NCBI RefSeq assembly: GCF_004348445.1
Contig: NZ_SMKV01000011.1
Coordinates: 62,001-126,000 of the forward strand
Reading direction: 5' to 3'
DNA: 64,000 bases
Source of the DNA: Saccharopolyspora aridisoli
GTDB lineage: Bacteria > Actinomycetota > Actinomycetes > Mycobacteriales > Pseudonocardiaceae
Position numbers and translations under genes: made by a program. The notes below the pieces were generated by a model. That model saw only the letters and a list, made by a program, of their open reading frames with translations, searched no databases and was not told where the DNA came from. Shown here in pieces: positions 8,894 to 20,323 of the stretch (position 1 is its first letter; each line of letters opens with the position of its first letter).

Positions 8894-9844
8894 TCAGTGC
8901 CACGGCAGCTGGGAGCGCTCGCCCCAGTAGGTCGCAGCGTCGGTGGCCAGTGACTTGAGGGTGGCCAGGTCCTGGTCGTCGAGTTCCACGCGCAGGGCCG
9001 CGAGGTTGGTCTCCAGCTGCTCGACGCTGGCCGGCCCGAGCAGCACCACGTCGGCCCACGGCTGGGCCAGGGCGTGGGCGACGGCGATGGCGTCCGGCCC
9101 GACGGCGTGGCGCGAGGCGATGGCGGCGAACTCGTCCGGCGGCTTCAGCGCCAGCCGGCCGTTGGCCATGGTCTCCTTGAGCAGCACCCGCCACCCGCCG
9201 GTGTGCACCTCGTTGAGGGTGCGGCCGACCGAGGGCTCGGCCGTGTTCCAGGTGGACTGCACGGCGCTGAACAGCTGCGTCCCGCCGATCTCCAGTTCCC
9301 ACGCTCGTTCGATGGTCTCGGGCTGCGCGGCACCGCTGGTGGAGAAGCCGAGCCGCACTCCGGCGTCGCGGATGCGCGCCAGCTCGTGCTGCAGCTCCAG
9401 GTCCTCGAACAGCGGGCTGTCACCGGTCAGCGAGTGCACCTGGTAGAGGTCGATGCGGTCGCCCAGCAACGTGCGGGTCTCCGCCCACTGGGTGCTCAGC
9501 CGCTCCAGCGAGTGCTCCTTGATCTCGTGGACCTCGGTCTCGATGCGCCACTCGGCGACGTAGGCGTAGCCCCACTTGCTGGAGACGGTGACGTCTTCGT
9601 GGCCCCGCTCCCCCAGCCAGTCGGCCAGGAACTGCTCGGCGCTGCCGTAGGAGCGGGCGGTGTCGACCCATCGGATGCCGTGGGCGTAGGCGGCGTCCAG
9701 GACGGAGCGGGTGCGCTCCGCCATGGCCTCGGCCGTGCGCTGCTGGGGCAGCACGTCGGCCCGGCCGACGTTGATGTAAGCGGGCCTGCCCAGTGCGGCC
9801 AGCCCGAGTCCCAGCCGCTGCACCGGGTTCTGCGCGGGGATCAT
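8894..9844 (-). CDS. Aldo/keto reductase family protein
   Basis: 316-residue TIM-barrel NAD(P)H oxidoreductase. Family signatures: [19 protein letters not shown] (catalytic Asp and Tyr), VSSKWGY (catalytic Lys), DLYQVHSL (catalytic His), and the C-terminal [18 protein letters not shown] cofactor loop. The lack of the usual VGLSN-like motif ([13 protein letters not shown] here) suggests a distinct subgroup; substrate unknown. The start ATG 9844 has TACGTT 7 nt upstream and no ribosome-binding site. It lies directly downstream of arc but behind a strong hairpin. Confidence 0.9.
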   Translation of the reverse strand: MIPAQNPVQRLGLGLAALGRPAYINVGRADVLPQQRTAEAMAERTRSVLDAAYAHGIRWVDTARSYGSAEQFLADWLGERGHEDVTVSSKWGYAYVAEWRIETEVHEIKEHSLERLSTQWAETRTLLGDRIDLYQVHSLTGDSPLFEDLELQHELARIRDAGVRLGFSTSGAAQPETIERAWELEIGGTQLFSAVQSTWNTAEPSVGRTLNEVHTGGWRVLLKETMANGRLALKPPDEFAAIASRHAVGPDAIAVAHALAQPWADVVLLGPASVEQLETNLAALRVELDDQDLATLKSLATDAATYWGERSQLPWH

Positions 9845-9851
9845 GTCCAGC

Positions 9852-9857
9852 AACGTA
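9852..9857 (-). promoter_or_regulatory. -10 box TACGTT, leaderless aldo/keto reductase
   Basis: TACGTT ends 7 nt before the ATG at 9844, without a Shine-Dalgarno sequence. Confidence 0.45.
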
Positions 9858-9886
9858 TCCCGCCGCGAAGCCGCGCGCACGAGCTC

Positions 9887-9922
9887 GGGGCCGCCATCCC
9901 GGATGGAGGGATGGGCGGCCCC
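9887..9922 (-). terminator. Hairpin terminator after arc
   Basis: GGGGCCGCCATCCC (9887-9900) pairs with GGGATGGGCGGCCCC (9908-9922) with one bulged base and a 7-nt loop, 57 nt past the arc stop. No T-run. Confidence 0.7.
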
Positions 9923-9978
9923 GAATCACCGTCGCCTCGACGACCGTTCGACCACGCGGAACGAGTCCAGCAGCTGGT

Positions 9979-11769
9979 CTACAGGTACTGGCCCGTGTTG
10001 GTGGCGGTGTCGATCGCTCGGCCGGATTCCTGGTTCTTCCCGCTGACCAGGGTGCGGATGTAGACGATCCGCTCGCCCTTCTTGCCGGAGATGCGGGCCC
10101 AGTCGTCCGGGTTCGTGGTGTTGGGCAGGTCCTCGTTCTCGGCGAACTCGTCGATGATGGCGTCCTGCAGGTGCTGCACCCGCAGGCCCGGCTGGTTGGT
10201 CTCCAGCACCGACTTGATCGCCGCCTTCTTGGCCCTGTCCACGATGTTCTGGATCATCGCGCCGGAGTTGAAGTCCTTGAAGTACAGGACTTCCTTGTCA
10301 CCATTGGCGTAGGTGACCTCCAGGAACCGGTTCTCGTCGGTTTCGGCGTACATCCGCTCGACCGTGGCCTGGATCATCGCGTCCAGGCACGCGGCGTTGT
10401 CACCGCCGAACTCCTTGAGGTCCTCCTCGTGGATCGGCAGTTCGGTGGTGAGGTACTTGGAGAAGATGTCCTTGGCCGATTCGGCGTCCGGACGCTCGAT
10501 CTTGATCTTCACGTCGAGCCGGCCGGGACGCAGGATCGCCGGGTCGATCATGTCCTCGCGGTTGGAGGCACCGATGACGATGACGTTCTCCAGGCCTTCC
10601 ACACCGTCGATCTCGCTCAGCAGCTGCGGGACGATCGTGGTCTCCACGTCGGAGGACACACCGCTGCCGCGGGTCCGGAAGATCGAGTCCATCTCGTCGA
10701 AGAACACGATCACCGGCGTGCCCTCGGAGGCCTTCTCCCGAGCGCGCTGGAAGATCATCCGGATGTGCCGTTCGGTCTCGCCGACGAACTTGTTGAGCAG
10801 CTCGGGGCCCTTGATGTTCAGGAAGTAGGACTTCGCCTGACCATCGTCGTCACCACGTGCCGCGGCCACCTTCTTGGCCAGGGAGTTCGCCACCGCCTTG
10901 GCGATGAGCGTCTTCCCGCAGCCCGGCGGCCCGTAGAGCAGGACGCCCTTGGGCGGGCGCAGCTGGTACTGCACGTAGAGGTCGGAGTGCAGGAACGGCA
11001 GCTCCACGGCGTCGCGGATCTGCTCGATCTGCCCGGCCAGGCCACCGATGTCGCGGTAGCCGACGTCCGGCACCTCCTCGAGGGTGAGGTCCTCGACCTC
11101 GGCCTTGGGCACCACGTCGTAGGCGTAGCCGGCCTTGCTGTCGACCAGCAGCGAATCGCCGGCCTTCAGCCCCGAGTCGGCCAGGGGTTCGGTCAGCCAC
11201 ACGACGCGTTCCTCGTCGGTGTGCCCCATGACCAGCGCACGCGGGCTCTCGCCCTCGGCGTAGGACAGGACTTCCCGGAAGGTGCACACCTCACCGGTCT
11301 GCTCGAACGCACCCGCCTCGACCACCGTCAGGGCCTCGTTGAGGCGCACCGACTGCCCCAACCGCAGGTCCCCGGTCTCGACGTTCGGCGACACCGCCAC
11401 CCGCATCTTGCGACCGGAGGTGAATACGTCGACCGTGCTGTCCTCGTAGGCGTGCAGGAACACGCCGTACCCGCTCGGGGGCTGGGCGAGACGGTCGACC
11501 TCCTCGCGCAGCGCCATCAGCTGGCCCCGCGCTTCCTTCAGGGTCTCGGTGAGTTTGGCGTTCCGTTCGGTGAGCTGGCTCACTCTCTCGGATGCCTCGG
11601 CCAGCCGCTTTTCCAGCAGGCGCGCCTGTTGAGGGGACTCGTTGAGCCTGCGGCGAAGCAGTGCGACCTCGTCTTCGAGAAGACGGATCTGGCTGCGGAG
11701 CTCCACGGAGCCCGCACCCTGCTCGCCGTCGCCCTCCTCAGGCCGGCTGCCGGGACGGTCGTGCTGCAT
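9979..11769 (-). CDS. arc: Proteasomal AAA+ ATPase ARC/Mpa
   Basis: Hexameric unfoldase that recognises Pup and feeds pupylated proteins into the 20S core. 596 residues. N-terminal coiled coil (about 21-95, binds Pup); two OB domains (about 97-235); AAA+ domain with Walker A GPPGCGKT at 280-287, Walker [11 protein letters not shown], and sensor/arginine-finger region [16 protein letters not shown]. The C-terminus is GQYL, the motif that docks into the alpha ring and opens the gate. ATG 11769 is preceded by GGAGGAGG about 8 nt upstream; the frame extending to 11886 is non-homologous. In mycobacteria called mpa. It is separated from the pup locus by two unrelated genes. Confidence 0.97.
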   Translation of the reverse strand: MQHDRPGSRPEEGDGEQGAGSVELRSQIRLLEDEVALLRRRLNESPQQARLLEKRLAEASERVSQLTERNAKLTETLKEARGQLMALREEVDRLAQPPSGYGVFLHAYEDSTVDVFTSGRKMRVAVSPNVETGDLRLGQSVRLNEALTVVEAGAFEQTGEVCTFREVLSYAEGESPRALVMGHTDEERVVWLTEPLADSGLKAGDSLLVDSKAGYAYDVVPKAEVEDLTLEEVPDVGYRDIGGLAGQIEQIRDAVELPFLHSDLYVQYQLRPPKGVLLYGPPGCGKTLIAKAVANSLAKKVAAARGDDDGQAKSYFLNIKGPELLNKFVGETERHIRMIFQRAREKASEGTPVIVFFDEMDSIFRTRGSGVSSDVETTIVPQLLSEIDGVEGLENVIVIGASNREDMIDPAILRPGRLDVKIKIERPDAESAKDIFSKYLTTELPIHEEDLKEFGGDNAACLDAMIQATVERMYAETDENRFLEVTYANGDKEVLYFKDFNSGAMIQNIVDRAKKAAIKSVLETNQPGLRVQHLQDAIIDEFAENEDLPNTTNPDDWARISGKKGERIVYIRTLVSGKNQESGRAIDTATNTGQYL

Positions 11770-12290
11770 ATCGGCACCCTCCTCCCGTGCTCGTACCACC
11801 ACGGTACCGGCGATCACCGACGACGGCGGCGTCGTGAAGTGTCCGCCGGATCGCCCAGCGTGCCACAGAAATCTCCGAATACACACGCTCTAAACATGGT
11901 CGTTCGCGGCGCGTTGCATCCTGGCTGGTCGGGGCGGATACGGTGGGTTGTCGATCATGGTCCGTTCGATACTCCCGGACAACTCCCCGACACCCCTGCG
12001 GAATCCCCGCGACCACGGGTTTTTCCGTTGCGCCACAGCGATCGTGTGCGCTCTGCGATCATCCGGGTTAACGACTCCGGCAACCGGGTGGCATTTCCAG
12101 CCGGAACCGTCGCACTTCTCCCATCATCTGGAACAACTTGACGCGTCCCGACATTCCGGACTCCGTCGTCGCGGTGCGGACGTTGTAATCCGGATACTCC
12201 GCACCCGCGGATCCTAGGGCTCTGGTCTACTTACCGCCGCTAGCGCAGAACCGGCGTCGAATGCCGCAAGAACACTCCTGGGAGGAGTCC
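11770..12290. other. Divergent intergenic region, arc / proline-rich genes
   Basis: About 520 nt without a gene, lower in GC than its surroundings. It must hold the promoters of arc (leftward) and the two proline-rich genes (rightward). A TTGACG at 12138-12143 looks like a -35 element but has no TANNNT at the right distance. I see no strong hairpin or repeat. Confidence 0.5.
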
Positions 12291-12989
12291 ATGACCTATC
12301 CGCCGCAGCAGCCTGGACAGGGCGGGTGGGCGCAGCAACCCACGGGGAACGAATTCCCCCCTCAGCCTTCCGGTCCCCCGCAGCAGCAGCCCAACTGGTA
12401 CGGCAACCAGCACACCGGTTGGGGCCAGCAGGGCTCGGAGCAGGGACAACCTGGTCAGATGCACCCGGGTCAGCCGCAGCCCGCGCAGCCGCCGCAACCC
12501 GGTCAGCCGATGCCCCCGCAGTGGGGCAGCGAGTACGGCCCCGGTTCGTGGCTGAAGGAGCCCGGGGGCTTCGGCGACGTCGAACCGCCTGCACCGCAGA
12601 AGTCGAAGCTGCCGATGGTCCTGGGGCTCGTCGCGGCCGTGCTGGGGCTCGCCGGAGCGGGTGTCGGCGCCTACTTCTGGCTCGGCAGCGGTCCGGGCGA
12701 ACCGCGTCCGGTGGCCCAGGAAGTCGTGGCCAAGGTCAACGCGGGTGACTTCGGCACCGTCGGCGAGCTGTTCTGCGAGTCCAACAAGACCCAGCTCGAC
12801 ACCGCCATCGGCCAGCTCAAGCAGTGGAAGTTCGATGTCCGGCTCGGCGAAGTCACCCGCAACGGTGACAAGGCATCGGCGGACCTGACCGGGACCTACG
12901 AGGCCGACGGGGCGTCCCAGCCAGTGGACCAGACCATGGGCCTGGTCGTCGAGGACGGCGAGTGGAAGGTCTGCGACCTCGGCCAGTAG
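12291..12989 (+). CDS. Proline/glutamine-rich membrane-anchored protein, copy 1
   Basis: 232-residue protein of unknown function. Residues 1-105 are a low-complexity, Pro/Gln/Gly-rich cytoplasmic tail beginning MTYPPQQPGQGGW. A transmembrane helix follows (about 108-132, LPMVLGLVAAVLGLAGAGVGAYFWL). The C-terminal 95 residues are a small extracytoplasmic domain (EPRPVAQEVVAKVNAGDF...FDVRLGEVTRNGDKASADLTGTYEA...DGEWKVCDLGQ) resembling the NTF2-like/DUF4878-type fold of actinobacterial membrane proteins, with two cysteines that may form a disulfide. ATG 12291 is chosen for the GGAGGAG just upstream. The next gene is a paralog 46 nt away. Position between arc and trmI matches that of the lipoprotein gene lppK in M. 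tuberculosis. Confidence 0.82.
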   Translation: MTYPPQQPGQGGWAQQPTGNEFPPQPSGPPQQQPNWYGNQHTGWGQQGSEQGQPGQMHPGQPQPAQPPQPGQPMPPQWGSEYGPGSWLKEPGGFGDVEPPAPQKSKLPMVLGLVAAVLGLAGAGVGAYFWLGSGPGEPRPVAQEVVAKVNAGDFGTVGELFCESNKTQLDTAIGQLKQWKFDVRLGEVTRNGDKASADLTGTYEADGASQPVDQTMGLVVEDGEWKVCDLGQ

Positions 12990-13035
12990 CCGGGGCATCG
13001 AGGGGAACAACAGAAGAGATGCAGGGGGAACACCA

Positions 13036-13755
13036 GTGACGTACCCACCGCAGCAGCCGCCCGGCCAGGGCGGATGGGGGCAGCAGCCCGGTGGCCAGTA
13101 CCCGCAGCAGCCCGGCGGGCAGTTCCCGCCGAGCGGCGGCCAGCAGTACCCGCAGCCCGGCGGTGCCTACCCGCCCAGCGGCGGCCAGCCGTACCCGCAA
13201 CAGCCTCAGGGGGGCTACCAGCAGCCGCCGTACCCGAGCCCGTACGGCCAGCCCGGCTACGGCCAGCCGCCGAAGAAGAGCCCGTTGCCCTGGGTCCTGG
13301 GTGGTGTGGGCGGCCTGGTCGTCATCGGCCTGGTCATCGCGCTCGTCCTGGCCTTCACCGGCGGGCCCGGCGATCCTCGCCCGGTCGCGCAGCAGGCCGT
13401 GGACATGATGAACGCCAAGGACTTCGCCGGTCTGCAGGGCGTCAGCTGCAAGGAGGAGCGGGCGGGCTTGCAAGAGGTCATCGACACGATGGAGGGCAAG
13501 GGCGGCGACGTCGCTCAGCTCAAGGAGTTCGGGCTCACCGACGCCGACGTCAAGAAGTTCATCGATGGGATGACGTTCCAGGTGCGGCTCGGCGAGGTCG
13601 AGGACAACGGCGACAACACCGCGAGGGCGAAGATCTCCGGCGAGATGCGCTTGACCGGCCAGGTCATGGGCCGAGACCTCAGCGAGATGCCGCCGACCCC
13701 GCTGAACCAGGACTTCAAGATGGTCGTCGAAAGCGGTGACTGGAAGATCTGCTGA
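13036..13755 (+). CDS. Proline/glutamine-rich membrane-anchored protein, copy 2
   Basis: 239-residue paralog of the preceding gene. Same start (MTYPPQQP), same plan: a longer tail with repeated YPQQPGG/FPPSGGQ/YPPSGGQPY units (1-80), a transmembrane helix (about 84-110, LPWVLGGVGGLVVIGLVIALVLAF), then an extracytoplasmic domain. Shared anchors in that domain are PRPVAQ, VRLGEVEDNGDN and GDWKIC at the end. GTG start with GGGGGAA upstream. Function unknown; the tails could bind SH3-like or WW-like partners or simply be flexible linkers. The pair probably forms one transcription unit ending at the hairpin at 13773. Confidence 0.82.
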   Translation: MTYPPQQPPGQGGWGQQPGGQYPQQPGGQFPPSGGQQYPQPGGAYPPSGGQPYPQQPQGGYQQPPYPSPYGQPGYGQPPKKSPLPWVLGGVGGLVVIGLVIALVLAFTGGPGDPRPVAQQAVDMMNAKDFAGLQGVSCKEERAGLQEVIDTMEGKGGDVAQLKEFGLTDADVKKFIDGMTFQVRLGEVEDNGDNTARAKISGEMRLTGQVMGRDLSEMPPTPLNQDFKMVVESGDWKIC

Positions 13756-13772
13756 CGCGCTGAACAGCTGGA

Positions 13773-13806
13773 ACGGCCCGCTCCGGACTCATCCGGGGCG
13801 GGCCGT
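13773..13806. terminator. Bidirectional hairpin terminator
   Basis: ACGGCCCGC (13773-13781) pairs with GCGGGCCGT (13798-13806); the stem extends inward through CCGGA/TCCGG around a CTCA loop. It lies between the convergent proline-rich gene and trmI and can serve both. Confidence 0.8.
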
Positions 13807-13817
13807 CCTGCGTCGTG

Positions 13818-15983
<2,166 letters not shown>

Positions 15984-15984
15984 T

Positions 15985-15990
15985 TAGGGT
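15985..15990 (+). promoter_or_regulatory. -10 box TAGGGT, leaderless RecB-like gene
   Basis: TAGGGT ends 8 nt before the ATG at 15999; no Shine-Dalgarno sequence. Confidence 0.45.
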
Positions 15991-15998
15991 CAGTGCTC

Positions 15999-16880
15999 AT
16001 GGCTGAGACCGCGCAGCAGGAACCCGAGCAGGCGACCCGCAGGCGTCCGGCGCTGTCGCCTTCGCGGGCCGGTGATTTCAAGCAGTGCCCGCTGCTCTAC
16101 CGCTTCCGCGCGGTGGACCGGCTGCCGGAGAAGGCCACGCGCGCGCAGGTGCGCGGCACGGTGGTGCACTCGGTGCTCGAGCGGCTCTACGGCCTGCCCA
16201 CCGAGCAGCGCGACAGGCAGAAGGCCGGGGACTTGCTGGCGCCGGCGTGGGAGGAGGTCCTCGCCGAGCAGCCGGAGCTGGCCGAGCTCTTCGAGGGCCC
16301 GGACGATCCGGAGCTGGCCAAGTGGCTGAAGTCCGCGAGCGGGCTGCTCGACGCCTACTTCGAGATGGAGGACCCGCAGCGGTTGCAGCCGGAGGCGTGC
16401 GAGCTTCGGGTGGAGACCGAGCTCCCCTCCGGGGTGCTGCTCCGCGGCTTCATCGACCGGGTGGACGTCGCGCCGACTGGTGAGATCCGCTTGGTGGACT
16501 ACAAGACCGGCAACGCGCCGCGCGAGATCGGCGAAGCCAAGGCGATGTTCCAGATGAAGTTCTACGCCTTGGTGCTGTGGCGGTTGCGCGGCGAGATCCC
16601 CCGCCAGCTGCTGTTGATGTACCTGGCGAACAAGCAGAAGCTCGCCTACGCCCCCGACGAGGACGAATTGCGCCGCTTCGAGCGAACTCTCGAAGCGATC
16701 TGGCAGGCGATCCTGCGCGCGGGCAAGACCGGGGACTTCCGGCCGAATCCGAGCAAGCTCTGCGACTACTGCGACCACAAAGCACTCTGCCCGGCGTTCG
16801 GCGGAACCCCGCCGCCCTACCCGGGCTGGCCGGAAGACCCTGCGACGAGCGAAGAATCGCTCCTCGACCGCACCGACTGA
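15999..16880 (+). CDS. RecB-family exonuclease (PD-(D/E)XK, Fe-S type)
   Basis: 293-residue nuclease of the Cas4/RecB family. Active-site parts in order: GTVVHSVLERL (His), LRGFIDRVDV (Asp), and LVDYKTG (the D..K of PD-(D/E)XK). Cys residues in DFKQCPLLYRF near the N-terminus and in KLCDYCDHKALCPAF near the C-terminus form the expected four-cysteine Fe-S clamp of AddB/Cas4-like nucleases. Role inferred in DNA repair or recombination. The ATG at 15999 follows a TAGGGT box by 8 nt. The M. tuberculosis counterpart, next to trmI, is Rv2119. No helicase domain and no CRISPR neighbours. Confidence 0.9.
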   Translation: MAETAQQEPEQATRRRPALSPSRAGDFKQCPLLYRFRAVDRLPEKATRAQVRGTVVHSVLERLYGLPTEQRDRQKAGDLLAPAWEEVLAEQPELAELFEGPDDPELAKWLKSASGLLDAYFEMEDPQRLQPEACELRVETELPSGVLLRGFIDRVDVAPTGEIRLVDYKTGNAPREIGEAKAMFQMKFYALVLWRLRGEIPRQLLLMYLANKQKLAYAPDEDELRRFERTLEAIWQAILRAGKTGDFRPNPSKLCDYCDHKALCPAFGGTPPPYPGWPEDPATSEESLLDRTD

Positions 16881-16948
16881 CGGCAACGGAGAAGCCCTGC
16901 AAGCCGCCGTCAGGCAAGCGTCGCAGGCGCCTCATCCGTGCCCTCGCA

Positions 16949-17087
16949 CACCGCCGCGGGTTCTCAGACGCCTCCTCGGGAAGGCAGCCGCAGCGCCATG
17001 CATCGGCATGCACACGTCTCGGCTCCCGGAGCGAGAAGGCGTCCGAGCCCGCTTCTGGCACCGCCGAGCAGAACGATCACGGAGTGA
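16949..17087 (-). repeat. Dispersed 3'-end element, long copy A
   Basis: Lies immediately after the stop codon of the VOC gene, read on the minus strand. Contains two CACCG cores (plus strand at 16949 and 17059, 110 bp apart) with GTTCTCAG after the first and an AGCAGAACGATCACGG tail after the second. Similar to copies at 33206-33346 and 47570-47711. Confidence 0.7.
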
Positions 17088-17931
17088 TCAGTCCTCGTAC
17101 GGGTCGTAGTTGGCCGCCGTGCCGAAATCACCGGCCTGGCTCGGGTCGATGACCGCGAAACGAGCGCCGGTGGGGTCCCGGAGGACCGCCATGCGGCCGA
17201 TGCTGGAGTCGTACGGATCGACGCGGACGCGACCGCCGTTGGCGATGGCGGTGCGGACCAGTTCGTCGGTGCCGATCTCGGCGTCCACGCCCAGGTACAG
17301 CAGCCAGTGCGGCTGCGTGGACTCGGTGATGAAGTCGCGGATCATGCTGACCCGCGCCAGCACCGATTCCTCGCCCAGGTACCAGACCGAGTAGTCCGAG
17401 CGGTTCTCGGTGCCGAACTGCTCCGCGGTGTAGCCGAAGAGCTCTTGGAAGAAGTTGTCGGCGGTCTGCGCCTTGATGGTGACCAGCTCGGCCCACATCA
17501 GGGTGCCCGGCAGACCGACGTCGAACTGCCAGGACTCCTCGGGCTCCAGCAGCCCGAACTCCGCATCGGAAGGACCGACCAGCACGGCCTTGCGTCCCAC
17601 TCTGGGCACCGAGTTCAGCGGGACGGTCTGCACCGCGCCGTGCTCCTCGGCCTCGGCGACCTTCTCGGCGCAGTCGGCTGCCGCGAGGTAGATCCGCCAC
17701 ATCGACTGGTCACCGGCGGCGGCGCGCAGGCTGGCCACCGCGAACCCGTCGCGCAGCGCGATGACGTGCTCCCCGGAAGCGGGGTCGGAGTGGGTCTCGT
17801 ACTCCCAGTCGAACAGGTTCGCGTAGAACTCTCGCCCTGTCCAGGTTGGTGGTGATCAGCTCGATCCAGCAGGGCATTCCTGCGTAGAGCTGCCACTGCG
17901 GAGGCGTTTTCCCCGGGACCACTACTGCCAT
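17088..17931 (-). pseudogene. VOC-family (glyoxalase-like) gene, frameshifted
   Basis: Two-domain vicinal-oxygen-chelate protein. The first domain starts MAVVVPGKTPPQWQLYAGMPCWIELITTNLDRA at 17931; the expected continuation REFYANLFDWEYETHSDPASGEHVIAL is in another frame, so about two bases are missing (or one is extra) near 17836-17841. The second frame then runs intact to the stop (ending GDFGTAANYDPYED) with a second domain (MWAELVTIKAQTADNFFQELFGYTAEQF...WLLYLGVDAEIGTDELV...AVLRDPTGARFAVIDPSQ). Only one lesion is visible, so recent inactivation or an assembly error are both possible. No substrate can be assigned. The 229 nt between this gene and hisG contain an imperfect hairpin and a direct repeat. 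Confidence 0.8.
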
Positions 17932-18078
17932 ATGCGTGCCAACCCCCATGGGCGTCGTCCAAGATCGTCACGATCGAAGGTACGCCTCACGTGTGACAAC
18001 CGCGGAGACGCAGGACCAACTCGCGCTCGCCTCGCCCAGCCTCTCTCGGCGTGGGCGAGGCGAACACGATCGGGAGAA

Positions 18079-18159
18079 CGGTTCGCCCGAATGGAGCACC
18101 ACGGGGCAGTTCGGGTCCGAACCGCCCACGAACAACGTCAGTTCGGACCAGAACCGCCC
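18079..18159. repeat. Hairpin overlapping an imperfect direct repeat after hisG
   Basis: CGGTTCG (18079-18085) pairs with CGAACCG (18118-18124), with extra CCGAA/TTCGG pairing inside. Overlapping it, a 21-nt unit beginning CAGTTCGG and ending GAACCGCCC occurs at 18107-18127 and again at 18139-18159. It sits directly past the hisG stop and may be the hisEG terminator. Confidence 0.5.
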
Positions 18160-18160
18160 G

Positions 18161-19009
18161 TCACAAGCGGCAGGCGCGGATGTCCGAGGACAGGATCGCT
18201 TTCGCCCCCACGGCCGCGAGGCGGTCCATGATCGCCGGGGCGTCCTTGCGGGACACCATGGCGCGGACCGCGACCCACCGCTCATCGGCCAGCGGTGCCA
18301 TGGTCGGCGACTCCAGGCCCGGAGTCATCTTCGTGGCGTCGTCGAGCAGGTCCTTCGGGCAGTTGTAGTCCAGCATCACGTACTGCTGCGCGAACACCAC
18401 GCCCTGCAGCCGCGCGATCAGCTGGTTCTTCGCCTGCACCTGGTCGGAGTCGCGGCGCTCGATGACCACGGCCTCGGACTTGCAGATCGGGTCGCCGAGC
18501 GCCACCAGACCGTGCTGGCGCAGGGTGCGGCCCGAGCCGACGACGTCGGCGATCGCGTCGGCGACGCCGAGCTGGATGGAGATCTCCACCGCCCCGTCCA
18601 GCCGGATCACCTCGGCGGTCACCCCGTACCGGGCCAGGTCGTCGGAGACCAGCCGAGGGTAGGAGGTGGCGATCCGCTTGCCCTGCAGGTCGGCCACGTT
18701 CCACTCACCGGCATCGGCGGGCGCCGCGTAGCGGAAGGTCGATCCGCCGAAGCCCAGCGCCAGCCGCTCGTCGACCGGAGCCCCGGAGTCCAGCGCCAGA
18801 TCGCGGCCGGTCAAGCCGAGGTCGAGCTCGCCGGAGCCGACGTAGATGGCGATGTCCTTGGGCCGGAGGAAGAAGAACTCGACCTCGTTGGCGTCGTCGA
18901 TCACGGTCAGGTCCCGCTGCTCATGGCGCTGCCGGTACCCGGCTTCCGCGAGCATCTCGGACGCGGGACCGGCAAGCGTGCCCTTGTTGGGCACTGCAAC
19001 GCGCAGCAT
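18161..19009 (-). CDS. hisG: ATP phosphoribosyltransferase HisG (long form)
   Basis: First enzyme of histidine biosynthesis: ATP + PRPP to phosphoribosyl-ATP. 282 residues, the long form with a C-terminal ACT-like regulatory domain for histidine feedback (about 205-282, [42 protein letters not shown]). Catalytic domain motifs: [15 protein letters not shown] at the start, [11 protein letters not shown], and the PRPP loop [21 protein letters not shown]. The ATG at 19009 has a GAGGAGAA ribosome-binding site; hisE lies 31 nt upstream, giving a hisE-hisG operon as in mycobacteria. Confidence 0.96.
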   Translation of the reverse strand: MLRVAVPNKGTLAGPASEMLAEAGYRQRHEQRDLTVIDDANEVEFFFLRPKDIAIYVGSGELDLGLTGRDLALDSGAPVDERLALGFGGSTFRYAAPADAGEWNVADLQGKRIATSYPRLVSDDLARYGVTAEVIRLDGAVEISIQLGVADAIADVVGSGRTLRQHGLVALGDPICKSEAVVIERRDSDQVQAKNQLIARLQGVVFAQQYVMLDYNCPKDLLDDATKMTPGLESPTMAPLADERWVAVRAMVSRKDAPAIMDRLAAVGAKAILSSDIRACRL

Positions 19010-19040
19010 CGAACCTGTTCTCCTCGTGCTCGGTGTTAAT

Positions 19041-19322
19041 CTACAGGTAGCGGTAGACGTCCTCAAGGGACAGTCCGCGACCCAACATGATGACCTGCAG
19101 CCGGTAGAGCAGCTGCGAGATCTCCTCGGCGAGTTCCTCATCGGACTCGTGCTCAGCGGCCAGCCAGACTTCGCCGGCCTCCTCCAGGACCTTCTTGCCC
19201 TGGGCGTGCACACCGGATTCGAGCGCGGCCACCGTCGAGGAGCCCTCGGGGCGGGTCCGGGCACGTTCCTGCAGCTCGGCGAACAACTCGTCGAAGGTCT
19301 TCACAGTCCTCGATCCTTGCAT
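19041..19322 (-). CDS. hisE: Phosphoribosyl-ATP pyrophosphohydrolase HisE
   Basis: Second step of histidine biosynthesis, hydrolysing phosphoribosyl-ATP to phosphoribosyl-AMP. 93 residues, all-alpha NTP-PPase fold. [79 protein letters not shown] contains the conserved EExxE...ExxD metal-binding glutamates. Length and sequence match mycobacterial HisE end to end, which supports ATG 19322. hisI is not adjacent. Confidence 0.96.
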   Translation of the reverse strand: MQGSRTVKTFDELFAELQERARTRPEGSSTVAALESGVHAQGKKVLEEAGEVWLAAEHESDEELAEEISQLLYRLQVIMLGRGLSLEDVYRYL

Positions 19323-19378
19323 CCGTCTTGGGCGGGTTCACATCGGACCCGTCCGTTTGCGGGCTCGATCACGGCCGA

Positions 19379-20323
19379 TCAGCGGAAGCCGGTGGTGGCT
19401 TCCAGGACGGCGCCGAGCGTGTCCTTGATCATCGCAAGAGCGGCCCCGTGCGGGCTGGAGCGGCCTCCGGAGACCGTGATCTGGCCAGCGTCACCGCAGT
19501 CGTAGCGCACCGCCTTCTCCGGTCCGCGCAGCGCGCCCAGCGCGGAGGCCTCCGGCTCGGCCCACAACTCCACCCGAACCACGCCGGGCTCGTCGCGCAC
19601 CGCGCCGACGACCTGCCGCAGCCTATGACCTGCGGGAACGCGCGGAAGCGGAGGGCTGATCGGCTCGGCGGAAACCTGGATCTCCGCCGGGTCCCAGCCC
19701 CACAGCAACGCGCTGAGCAGCCGGAGCTTGGTCGCCGCGTCGCTTCCCGAGAGGTCGCTGCTCGGATCGGCCTCGGCGATGCCCGCGCGCTGCGCTTCGG
19801 CGACGGCGACGTCCAGGTCCGCGCCGTCGGCGAGCCGGTCGAGGACGAAGGTGGCGGTGCCGTTCACGCAGCCGGAGACCGCGCGCACGTCGAAGCCCCG
19901 CAGCACCGATCGGGCCAGGTCACCGGCGGGCATCGCGGCGCCCGTGGCGCCCGAGACGCGCACCGACCGACCGGCGGCGTCCGCCGCTTCGGCGAGCCCG
20001 CTCCAGTGCGTGAGGAGGTGCGACTTGGTGGCGGTGACCACGTGCGCACCCGCGTTGAGCGCCTGCAGCGCCTCCCGTGCCGCACGGCCGTCGCCATCGG
20101 AGGGCACGGCCTGGGCGAACACCCGCGCGCCGGTGCGCTCCAGCAGCTCGGGCAGGTCGGTGAGCGGCCCCCACTCGCCCGCTTCGCGCTGGCGTTCCCG
20201 GCCGCGCACGGCCACCACCCGCAGGTCCAGGCCGTGCGGCCGCCCGCGTTCGGCGACGAGGTCGGCGTAGGCCCGACCGACCGGCCCGTGGCCGGCCAGC
20301 ACGATCGGGACCGGAGCGGTCAC
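19379..20323 (-). CDS. Homoserine dehydrogenase-like oxidoreductase
   Basis: 314-residue NAD(P)-dependent protein. N-terminal Rossmann domain (VTAPVPIVLAGHGPVGRAYADLVAER), NAD-domain end HVVTATKSHLL with the conserved Lys, then a homoserine-dehydrogenase catalytic domain: GCVNGTATFVLDRLADGADLDVAVAEAQRAGIAEADPSSDLSGSDAATKL. The substrate-binding Glu/Asp/Lys pattern is preserved. No C-terminal ACT domain, so it lacks threonine feedback. The GTG start at 20323 overlaps the stop of the upstream HAD gene (GTGA), indicating coupling. It may be a second homoserine dehydrogenase or act on a related semialdehyde; the main thrA/hom gene is normally next to thrC-thrB, which are absent here. Confidence 0.85.
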   Translation of the reverse strand: MTAPVPIVLAGHGPVGRAYADLVAERGRPHGLDLRVVAVRGRERQREAGEWGPLTDLPELLERTGARVFAQAVPSDGDGRAAREALQALNAGAHVVTATKSHLLTHWSGLAEAADAAGRSVRVSGATGAAMPAGDLARSVLRGFDVRAVSGCVNGTATFVLDRLADGADLDVAVAEAQRAGIAEADPSSDLSGSDAATKLRLLSALLWGWDPAEIQVSAEPISPPLPRVPAGHRLRQVVGAVRDEPGVVRVELWAEPEASALGALRGPEKAVRYDCGDAGQITVSGGRSSPHGAALAMIKDTLGAVLEATTGFR

